The translations under genes and the position numbers were made by a program. Under the pieces are notes generated by a model. The model saw nothing but the letters and a program-made list of their open reading frames with translations. It made no database searches and had not been told where the DNA came from. A DNA stretch of 64,000 nucleotides from Fabrea salina (Eukaryota; Ciliophora; Heterotrichea; Heterotrichida; Fabreidae), in contig JALIHJ010000008.1 of assembly GCA_022984795.1 (NCBI GenBank), positions 124,001 to 188,000 of the forward strand. Reading direction: 5' to 3'. Of the stretch, positions 44,752 through 51,498 are shown in pieces. Positions within the stretch are counted from its first letter, which is position 1. The number at the start of each line of letters is the position of its first letter.

Positions 44752-45144
44752 TTAAGTAAGCAGTCTTTTAGAAGCCTTTCCCGCACGGAAAGGACAAAAG
44801 AAACAGAATACACTGGTTGAAGTGTTTTCCATTACCACGTTTTGTTCGGGCATAGATTTCATTTCAATGATTTTAGGCTTCATCATTGTGTAAAAGTCGT
44901 CAAAAGTAATGTCTGCGTCGCGTTGAATGATAGAATCAATGATTTCTTCCATGTAAGCAGGTGCACTGTGCTTAACTTTAGCTATTTCTCTTCTAGACAC
45001 AATTCCATTTCTTGGGCCTAAATAGTCGAAGCAAGTTTTTAGCTGGTAAATGTCTTCTGAGTTTATGTAAGGAGGGTCGAGATACTCCTCTATTGGGAAA
45101 GGCGCTGGCTCTTGTGTGCAGCTGCAACTTTGGACTTTGCCCAT
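44752..45144 (-). CDS. Small acylated EF-hand-like protein
   Basis: The 130-residue product begins MGKVQSCSCTQEP. Gly2 and Ser6 fit N-myristoylation, with Cys7 and Cys9 as possible palmitoylation sites. The middle (about 32-95) has the helix-loop-helix pattern of paired EF-hands (YQLKTCFDYLGPRNGIVSRREI, DADITFDDFYTMM), but the loops lack most Ca2+ ligands. The C-terminus is Cys/Phe rich (VFCFFCPF). It is probably a membrane-tethered, Ca2+-independent EF-hand relative. It lies 26 bp downstream of the CDPK-like gene on the same strand. Its stop is 5 bp from the convergent cyclase stop. Confidence 0.65.
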   Translation of the reverse strand: MGKVQSCSCTQEPAPFPIEEYLDPPYINSEDIYQLKTCFDYLGPRNGIVSRREIAKVKHSAPAYMEEIIDSIIQRDADITFDDFYTMMKPKIIEMKSMPEQNVVMENTSTSVFCFFCPFRAGKASKRLLT

Positions 45145-45170
45145 TTTATTACTTGTCGTTAATTAAATAC

Positions 45171-46472
45171 TTAGCTTTTCATAAGTTTCAGGAACTTTTT
45201 GAAGTCAATGTCTACTTCTTCTAAAGCAGACAGGTTTGTATTGCTTGCTAAACTCCCAAGTAAGTTTTCTGTGGTAATGAAGCCTGAATTGTCTAGGTCA
45301 AAGTGGTCAAAAGTAATCTTTAAGTTTTCTTTTGACAACAGAATGCTTTCGTCCATGAAGTTAGCAACAAACTCTGTGAATTCAACTTTTCCAGACTGGT
45401 TAAAGTCTACTTCCTTCATTACTTCGCTTATGTCAATTGTTTCATCAAAAGCTAATTGCAGTTCTTCACTGCTGATAGCTCCTTCGTAAGTCAAGGATTC
45501 AAACATCCTTTTTACTTGAGTTAAGTCCTCAACTAGTCGGGCAGCAATAAAAGTTTTAAACAGTTTTTTAATGCTTTTTTCTGCCTTAAAAGTAAGTCTA
45601 ACTGGAGGTGGTCTATGCTCTAAAAACCAAGGGTGCTGCAAAGCTTCCAAGGGTGAAATTCTTTCCTGAGGGTCAAGTGTTAGCATTTTTTGAATCAGAT
45701 CTTTGGCTTCTGCAGAAACCTCTTTCCAGTCTTGCGAGGGAAAACTGTACTCTCCAGAACTTATTTTTGAAAGTACTTCTTGGTCGTCGTTTCCCCTGAA
45801 AGGAGGGTACCCACACAGCAGAATGTACATGTTTACTCCTGCACTCCAAACGTCGCACTTTTTAGTGTAAAACTTGTTAAGCATTTCTGGCGCAATGTAG
45901 TAAGAAGAACCTACTTTTTCATAAAAGGTGTTTGAGCGCTCTGCAAACCTAAAGTCCAGTATTTTCAGCTGGGTGTTCAGAGGGTCTTTAGACACTATGA
46001 AGTTTTCTGGCTTTATGTCTCTGTGTGCTATGTTGTTGTTGTGCATGTAAAGAATTATTGAAAGAATTTGCCTCATGTACTGGACTGCTGTTTCCTCTGA
46101 AAAAAACTCGTTCTGTATTATCTTTTCAAATAGCTCAGAACCTTCAAGCTTCTCACAAACCATATAGATGTTGTTGGAGTCTTCGTAAACTTCGTGGAGT
46201 TTCAGCAGGTTAGGGTGATCCAATGACTTTAAAATGCTTAACTCATTAGTTATTCCTGTCTTTTCTAAGTTGCTACGAAGGGACTTTTTGTGAATAGTTT
46301 TAACACTGTAGTGCCTAGAAGTGGTTCTTTGCTTTATTTTGCGAATAGAGTAGTTAAAGCCCTCAAACACCTTGTTCCCGACTTTGTATTTAGTGCGCAA
46401 GTTGCCTTGTTTTTCTAAAATAAAATCTGAAGGGAAAATTTTTAAATCCATATAACTTTTAATAAAATCCAT
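45171..46472 (-). CDS. CDPK: Calcium-dependent protein kinase with DFR motif
   Basis: A 433-residue Ser/Thr kinase fused to EF-hands, as in plant and ciliate CDPKs. In the kinase domain (about 30-285) the ATP-site Lys (YSVKTI), the helix-C Glu, HRDIKPEN and the APE motif are present. The Gly-rich loop is degenerate (FEGFNYSIRK), and DFG is replaced by DFR (KILDFRFAE). An autoinhibitory/junction segment and four EF-hand-like units follow. Unit 2 (DFNQSGKVEFTE) is canonical, unit 3 (DLDNSGFITTEN) lacks the last Glu, and units 1 and 4 are poor. The catalytic Asp of HRD is intact, so activity is possible but atypical. Confidence 0.88.
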   Translation of the reverse strand: MDFIKSYMDLKIFPSDFILEKQGNLRTKYKVGNKVFEGFNYSIRKIKQRTTSRHYSVKTIHKKSLRSNLEKTGITNELSILKSLDHPNLLKLHEVYEDSNNIYMVCEKLEGSELFEKIIQNEFFSEETAVQYMRQILSIILYMHNNNIAHRDIKPENFIVSKDPLNTQLKILDFRFAERSNTFYEKVGSSYYIAPEMLNKFYTKKCDVWSAGVNMYILLCGYPPFRGNDDQEVLSKISSGEYSFPSQDWKEVSAEAKDLIQKMLTLDPQERISPLEALQHPWFLEHRPPPVRLTFKAEKSIKKLFKTFIAARLVEDLTQVKRMFESLTYEGAISSEELQLAFDETIDISEVMKEVDFNQSGKVEFTEFVANFMDESILLSKENLKITFDHFDLDNSGFITTENLLGSLASNTNLSALEEVDIDFKKFLKLMKS

Positions 46473-46794
46473 AGTTTTGGGTTCAAAAAATGGCTAGTTA
46501 GCAAGCTAACTCCCTTTTGAATTTCTGATCAGAATCCCAATACTTCAAACTTGCCTAAATTCCAAAGTTAGTTTACAAGAATCACCCTTTAAGTCATAGC
46601 AGTTCTCCTTCCATTCATGCTGCTTTTCTTAAATTAAATTTAATTCTATTTAATATTTAAACTTTGCTAAGAGAGTGCTATAGTTTTACCAAGCAATTCT
46701 CCCAAAAAGCATTAGTCAAAAAATACCCTAATATTCTCAAAACATTCTTTGGCGATTGGCCACATTTTATTCAGATAAGAGTGGATATAATAAA
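46473..46794. promoter_or_regulatory. Longest intergenic region (322 bp), divergent promoters
   Basis: This lies between the CDPK (-) and malate dehydrogenase (+) starts. It holds a 7-bp inverted repeat with a 2-nt centre (46496-46511), an AT-rich block (46627-46662) and GATATAATAAA directly before the plus-strand ATG. No open frame over about 20 codons and no tRNA-like B box was seen. Confidence 0.55.
46496..46511. repeat. Perfect inverted repeat
   Basis: agttagc-aa-gctaact: 7-bp arms about 24 bp upstream of the CDPK start. It could be a dimeric protein-binding site or a chance palindrome. Confidence 0.5.
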
Positions 46795-47772
46795 ATGGAA
46801 AACGCTACTAAAGTCTGTGTTACAGGGGCAGCCGGGCAAATAGGCTACTCTATACTGCCAATGGTAGCTTCAGGACACCTACTAGGGCCCGACTCTAAGG
46901 TGGCCCTTCGTCTTTTAGACATTCCCCCAATGGAGGAGGCACTGAAGGGAGTAGCCATGGAACTCATGGACTGTGCATATAGCCTCCTGTCTGAAGTTAA
47001 GTACAGCAGTGATGCCCGAGAAATGTTTTCAGACTGCGACGTGATCATATTTGTAGGTGGCTTCCCGAGAAAGGCTGGAATGGAGAGGAAGGAGCTTCTC
47101 CAAAGAAACATGAACATCTTCAAAGAACAAGGAAACATTCTCAACGAAGTAGGCAAGTCATCTACTCTGTGCTTTGTAGTGGCCAACCCTGCGAACACCA
47201 ACTGCCTTGTGCTGTCTCAAAACGCCCCAAACATTCCTAAAAAGAACTTTGCTGCTATGACTCGCTTAGATCACAACAGAGCACTTGCCCAGGTTGCTAT
47301 GAAAGCTGGAACTCAGACAGAAAACGTTAAGAATGTTATTATCTGGGGGAACCACTCTGCAACCCAGTACCCTGACGTCAATCACGGCACTGTAAACGGG
47401 ACTCCGATTAGAACTGCAATAAGTGACCAGGAGTGGCTAAACGGAGCTTTCATTACTACTGTACAAAAAAGAGGAGCGGCTATTATTGAAGCAAGGAAAC
47501 TTTCTAGCGCAATGTCAGCCGCCAAAGCTGCAGTAGATGCTGTGAGAAACTGGATTCAGGGAACACCTGAAGGAGAGTGGACCTCTATGTCTGTGATCAG
47601 TGACGGGTCTTATGGAATAGAAGAAGGCCTGTGCTACTCCTTCCCTGTGAGGTGCTGCAACAAGGAATGGGCTATTGTGCAAGGCTTGGAAATCGAGGAG
47701 TTTTCTAGAGAGAAAATGGACATTACCAAGCAAGAACTTCTGGAAGAAAGAGAAGAAGCACTTAGTTCATAA
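46795..47772 (+). CDS. MDH1: Cytosolic NAD malate dehydrogenase
   Basis: The enzyme oxidises malate to oxaloacetate with NAD+. The frame extends upstream, but ATG 46795 gives the normal N-terminus, directly before the Rossmann glycine motif GAAGQIG (residues 10-16); the product is 325 residues. Substrate Arg92 and Arg98 (FPRKAGMER), Arg162 (TRLDHNRA) and the catalytic pair Asp159/His187 (WGNHSATQYPDV) match the cytosolic (MDH1) branch rather than the mitochondrial one. There is no targeting peptide. GATATAATAAA precedes the ATG. Confidence 0.95.
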   Translation: MENATKVCVTGAAGQIGYSILPMVASGHLLGPDSKVALRLLDIPPMEEALKGVAMELMDCAYSLLSEVKYSSDAREMFSDCDVIIFVGGFPRKAGMERKELLQRNMNIFKEQGNILNEVGKSSTLCFVVANPANTNCLVLSQNAPNIPKKNFAAMTRLDHNRALAQVAMKAGTQTENVKNVIIWGNHSATQYPDVNHGTVNGTPIRTAISDQEWLNGAFITTVQKRGAAIIEARKLSSAMSAAKAAVDAVRNWIQGTPEGEWTSMSVISDGSYGIEEGLCYSFPVRCCNKEWAIVQGLEIEEFSREKMDITKQELLEEREEALSS

Positions 47773-47801
47773 GTAACTATTCATGCAAAGTCTTATAATT
47801 A

Positions 47802-48395
47802 ATGCATAACTTTAAAAGGCAACTGTATTACATTAAGCCAACCACCAATAACTTTTCTGAAAAAGACTACCAAAACCTTTACAAAGACCTTGTTGACCAC
47901 TTGGACATATTGGAATCGGACTCTAGTCCTATGAGGATCACAAACTTCCGCGCCAAGTCCATAAACCCCCAGCCTAGGTACAAGTACGGTATTGACATAT
48001 CCCAGTACAAGGAAGCTTCCTTTTTTTCTTCAGACACAACTAGGAGGAAGCGAAGACTTCCTAAAACTCGTGCTAAGAAAAACAGGACTATTACTCAAAA
48101 AGAACTTATGCCTCCCTTAGTTATTTCTAACAATTTTAAGAAGTCTTCCAAAAAAGAATCCCCTTCTAACGAAAAAGCTGTGCTTAGAATAAAAGGAAGG
48201 TCGTGCACTCCCTCGGTAACTTCAAGAACAACCCCAGCTCCAAGCAGTGCTTTCCCCAGTGGGGGTTCTTTTGAATCTGATTCCAGAAACCTGCGCGAAA
48301 TTGCTTTGAAAAAGCACAAAAAAACTGTGTTCACAACTGTGGACATGCAGTTTCTTCCTCGATACTACAAGTTGAGTCAAAATAATTATATTTAA
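47802..48395 (+). CDS. Basic protein of unknown function
   Basis: A 197-residue frame from ATG 47802, 29 bp after malate dehydrogenase. The N-terminal 45 residues could form short helices (NNFSEKDYQNLYKDLVDHLDIL). The rest is rich in Lys, Arg, Ser and Pro (TRRKRRLPKTRAKKNR, GRSCTPSVTSRTTPAPSS), with no recognised domain. It is likely disordered, nuclear or cytoskeletal by composition only. It ends in TAA 18 bp from the stop of the convergent Aha1-like gene. Confidence 0.6.
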   Translation: MHNFKRQLYYIKPTTNNFSEKDYQNLYKDLVDHLDILESDSSPMRITNFRAKSINPQPRYKYGIDISQYKEASFFSSDTTRRKRRLPKTRAKKNRTITQKELMPPLVISNNFKKSSKKESPSNEKAVLRIKGRSCTPSVTSRTTPAPSSAFPSGGSFESDSRNLREIALKKHKKTVFTTVDMQFLPRYYKLSQNNYI

Positions 48396-48413
48396 CTCAA
48401 CTCTTAATTAAAC

Positions 48414-49442
48414 TTAAGATTCGTTTAGTTGCTTGACAAACTTAGCTATCTGTTGCTTAATAACAGGAGTAGCATGGACTTGGACTAGTTGTTTTATGCG
48501 ATCTTGACCAGGGCCTTCAGAAGTTAGTGAGTACTCTACTTCATAGTCTGGTTCACTTAAAGGACATATGTCAGGTAGATGGACTTTTCCTGTGCAACTC
48601 GCAATTTCGCCTGAACTGCTCATGAGTTTGCCTTCCCAGTCCAGCCAAGCTTCGTAACTGTAAGTCACTATTTTTTTGCCCTTGCGGATACTGATAGAAC
48701 TGTCTCCTTGCAACTCGACTTGTGTGACTTTGGCTTCTCCTGAAGGAATTTCTACTTTGATTTCTTCAAGCAGTTCTTTTAGTCGCCCGTTTGCCCAGTT
48801 CACGCTTTTTTCTTCCCAAAAGTAAGAGTTGTAGTTCCACACCGATCCAGTGGCCTGGGGAGCTTGTCTCTTTTTTGCCTCTTCTTCATTGCTTGCCTGC
48901 AAAAGTTTTTGTTGTGACTCAAAGTTCTTCTGAATAGCTTCTTCGCGGCGTTTGTTTTCTTCTTCACGCTTTTTTTTGTCCTCCTCAAACTGCTTTACGT
49001 CTGAGACATGCTGTTTAAAGTCGTTGTAAAATTGCTGTAAAGCTTTAGAGATGTGCTTCTTGGCGTGTCTAGATAGCAAAGTGCGGACTTGTGTAGTTGA
49101 GTCAGAAGAGGTGGTAACCTTGATTTCTAGCTCGGGGTCGTCAATGTCTTCTTGGTTGAACTCTTGAATCTTAACACTAGTATCCAGCTCCTCAGAGTCC
49201 TTTGTAGCTTTTAAGTTCAGGTCTACTTCGAACTCAAACAACAGAATAGACTTGCCTTTGCGGATGTTCACAGAAGCTTCGCCCGTGATTTTAGTAATTT
49301 CTTTAACAGTGAAGGTCCACTCTGACTCTGTGAAGGAAAGAGATGTGAGAATACTTGGAAGGTGTTCGTGGGCCCACTTGTTGTAGTTCTTTTCTTCCCA
49401 GTGCCAAGAATTAGCATTCCACACCGATCCCGCTCCTTGCAT
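48414..49442 (-). CDS. Hsp90 ATPase activator Aha1-like, two N-domains
   Basis: Aha1 N-domains bind the middle segment of Hsp90 and stimulate ATP hydrolysis. The 342-residue product contains the domain twice. Copy 1 is about 1-130 (GSVWNANSWHWEEKNYNKWA, then ASVNIRKGKSILLFEFEVDL). Copy 2 is about 195-340 (GSVWNYNSYFWEEKSVNWA, then SSISIRKGKKIVTYSYEAWLDW). A charged coiled linker (about 140-190) joins them. The standard C-terminal AHSA1/Bet v1 domain is absent. Both copies keep the NxNxWxWEEK and (S/N)xRKGK motifs, so both may contact Hsp90, perhaps one per protomer. Confidence 0.88.
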   Translation of the reverse strand: MQGAGSVWNANSWHWEEKNYNKWAHEHLPSILTSLSFTESEWTFTVKEITKITGEASVNIRKGKSILLFEFEVDLNLKATKDSEELDTSVKIQEFNQEDIDDPELEIKVTTSSDSTTQVRTLLSRHAKKHISKALQQFYNDFKQHVSDVKQFEEDKKKREEENKRREEAIQKNFESQQKLLQASNEEEAKKRQAPQATGSVWNYNSYFWEEKSVNWANGRLKELLEEIKVEIPSGEAKVTQVELQGDSSISIRKGKKIVTYSYEAWLDWEGKLMSSSGEIASCTGKVHLPDICPLSEPDYEVEYSLTSEGPGQDRIKQLVQVHATPVIKQQIAKFVKQLNES

Positions 49443-49466
49443 TTATAAATAGGAATTTTCTAGATG

Positions 49467-50642
49467 TTAAATTATTAAGCACTTTTTTTGTTTTTTGAGT
49501 TTGGAATTCGCGCAGGCTCTAGAAAAACAGGAAAAAGAGTTTGAGTGCAGTTGCGAAATCCACAGTCTCCTTTCGTCGTACCTGATTGAGGGAAACCCTG
49601 CTGTTTGCAAAAGTAACTTTTTGTTGGTTTTTTCAATTTCTTTCTTGAGGCTGCTTAGCTTGCTCGACACTTGCTGTATTCTTTGACATATAAGTTGTCC
49701 TTTAGGCGCAGTGTCTTCGAAGTAACACGCAAATACAAGTCTGGGAATGTCTGCTAACTGGTAATTTTCAATGTCCATCAGCATTTGTCTTTGAGGCACT
49801 TCAACTTCAAAAGAGTTGTCTATACTAATAGGAGTTTGTGGAGAAGTGTTGAGTTGAGTTAAGTACTGGAAAACGTCTATTTTGCAAGAAGCCACTGGGA
49901 ACTTAGGGGGCTTCATAGGTTTTGAAGTGTGTTCATTGAGAACTATCATAAGGTGCTTGTCTTTGGTTTTGGCTTGACTGTTTAGTTCTTACAGTTTGAA
50001 GAATTCATTCCACTCAGCACAGTTTCCTTGGATGTCAGAGACCCCAGTTTCAAAGCAACAGTCACCTAAACGAATAGAAACTGAGTAGCCTTCAAAGCCT
50101 TCTTCAAAAGCGCGTTGCAAGTCAGTTATTTCAACTTGCTCTATTTTCAGGTAGAAGTTTGTTTGGAGACTTTCTTCTAAAGCTTTGTAAATATCCAGAA
50201 ATGCTTGATTTGGGTGAGTCACCAATGCGTCGAACTCAGGCCTACGAATTTCAGGGTAAATCAGACTAAGGCCTTTGTAGACGTCAATGGCGTTGTCGAG
50301 GAGTTTTTTCTGAATATACATTACTTGCAAAGGGGCTTCTTTTAGGAGTCTTAGGTACCTTTGGTGCTTTTCTACAATAGAACTGCTGTATTCTAGCAGA
50401 AACTTGTCTCTGAGTAAGCCTTACAGGGACTTAGTGCCTAGAGGAGTGCTTTCCACCTTTTCCCAAATTCTTTTGATTTCCGGAAGAGCCCTTTGGCAGT
50501 CTTTTTTGTAAAACCACACCGTTACGTCTGAAAAAGCTACTTTTGTGTCTTTGATGTTAGTTTCTCCTTCAGTTTTAAGTGCTTCTATGTATTCTTTTTT
50601 GAGTTCTTCATAAACTTTTTGAGACAAGTTAGAGTCTTCCAT
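49467..50642 (-). CDS. C2-like protein with C-terminal CaaX box (two introns)
   Basis: Three short frames become one gene when 15-nt introns 50410-50424 and 49978-49992 are spliced, giving 381 residues from ATG 50642. The N-terminal 150 residues are helical. Residues about 160-245 have C2-domain spacing (IEQVEITDLQRAF, YSVSIRLGDCCFETGVSD, AEWNEFFKL, then HLMIVLNEH), though Ca2+-binding Asp residues are largely missing. A coiled segment follows. The protein ends KKQKKCLII, a polybasic tail plus a CaaX box; X = Ile favours geranylgeranylation. It is probably a lipid-anchored peripheral membrane protein. A stop-free intron-like 15-mer (50310-50324) may remove five more residues. Confidence 0.78.
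49978..49992 (-). other. 15-nt spliceosomal intron
   Basis: Minus-strand GTAAGAACTAAACAG, interrupting a Leu/Ser junction codon (CT|T), A at position 10. Confidence 0.85.
50310..50324 (-). other. Possible stop-free 15-nt intron
   Basis: Minus-strand GTAATGTATATTCAG fits the window's intron pattern in phase 0 and would encode VMYIQ if retained. There is no stop to force splicing. Confidence 0.35.
50410..50424 (-). other. 15-nt spliceosomal intron
   Basis: Minus-strand GTAAGGCTTACTCAG, interrupting a Leu codon (CT|A), A at position 10. It joins ...GTKSL to DKFLLEYSSS. Confidence 0.85.
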
Positions 50643-50753
50643 AGTTAATTAGTTATTACTATTGATATTTTCTTGCACTTAAGTCAAGGATTTATTTCAT
50701 TGGTTTTTAAACAAGTTCTAATCAATTCAATAACATTTTAGTACTTATATTTA
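50643..50753. promoter_or_regulatory. 111-bp bidirectional spacer
   Basis: This lies between the C2/CaaX gene (-) and the acylated protein (+). It is AT rich; TTATATTTA lies directly before the plus-strand ATG. No inverted repeat or other motif was noted. Confidence 0.5.
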
Positions 50754-51452
50754 ATGGGGTGCTGCAGCTCTAGGCATGAACCTTTTGGGCAAAGAAATTC
50801 ATTGATTCCTTTGAATTTCTACGAACAAGAAATTTCTATTCAAAAATTAGAGAACCTACTTCCTTTTGCTGGTAAAGACTCGGATTACCTTATCAAGCAA
50901 ATAGTGTCCAAAGGGAAGTCAGGGCAAAGCAGTCCAATTAGGCAAAGAAGAATGGCCATTAACCTAGGATTAGACCCTTCATCGTTCACAAGTCAGGACT
51001 CCAATACCTCAAAAGCTCTAAGCTTGCTGAAAAGTGAGAACCCAGAAACCCACTTCACAAATTTGAGCTTATTTGCCCTTTTAATAGGAAAGGGCACTGA
51101 GGCTGAAAAAGCAAGGCTTTTGATCGGACTACTTGGTGGCGAAGAAAGCGTACAGAAAGAAAGGTTCCTAGAAATCATAGAGGAAATAGTTATGATCAGC
51201 ATTGTTAAGATTCCCCAAATGGCAGTAATCTACGAAGAAATCTCCCAAGAAGAGTTTGAAGAGTACACTAGTCCGATGGTTGCTTACAGCGATAAACTTA
51301 TTTACAAGTTTTGCTTGAATTTTTTTGGACCCAAAAAATCCCTAAGGAAAGATGAACTTTTGGAAAGTCTAGAAGACTCCTCCTTGCTTGAAAAGCTATT
51401 TTCTCCCAAGAAGATCAGAAACGAAATAAAGAATAACTTAATTCTGAGCTAA
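50754..51452 (+). CDS. Dual-acylated protein of unknown function
   Basis: The 232-residue frame begins MGCCSSRHEPFG. Gly2 with Ser6 fits N-myristoylation, and Cys3 and Cys4 are classical palmitoylation sites, so membrane anchoring is likely. The remainder is mostly helical, with Leu/Ile/Glu-rich segments (LIGLLGGEESVQKERFLEIIEEIVMISIV, which spans about 120-150) and a C-terminal acidic then basic helix. The alternation recalls EF-hand proteins without Ca2+ loops, but this is only a resemblance. Lone C2-like (-) and RCC1 (+) genes flank it. Confidence 0.65.
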   Translation: MGCCSSRHEPFGQRNSLIPLNFYEQEISIQKLENLLPFAGKDSDYLIKQIVSKGKSGQSSPIRQRRMAINLGLDPSSFTSQDSNTSKALSLLKSENPETHFTNLSLFALLIGKGTEAEKARLLIGLLGGEESVQKERFLEIIEEIVMISIVKIPQMAVIYEEISQEEFEEYTSPMVAYSDKLIYKFCLNFFGPKKSLRKDELLESLEDSSLLEKLFSPKKIRNEIKNNLILS

Positions 51453-51498
51453 TTGACATTTATTCCAAACTTAATTTCAAATTATTATTAACGTTAAG

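Noticed and set aside
46473-46560. tRNA gene in the long spacer
   Set aside because: GGTTCAAAAAA only superficially resembles a B box; no acceptor stem or A box could be paired.
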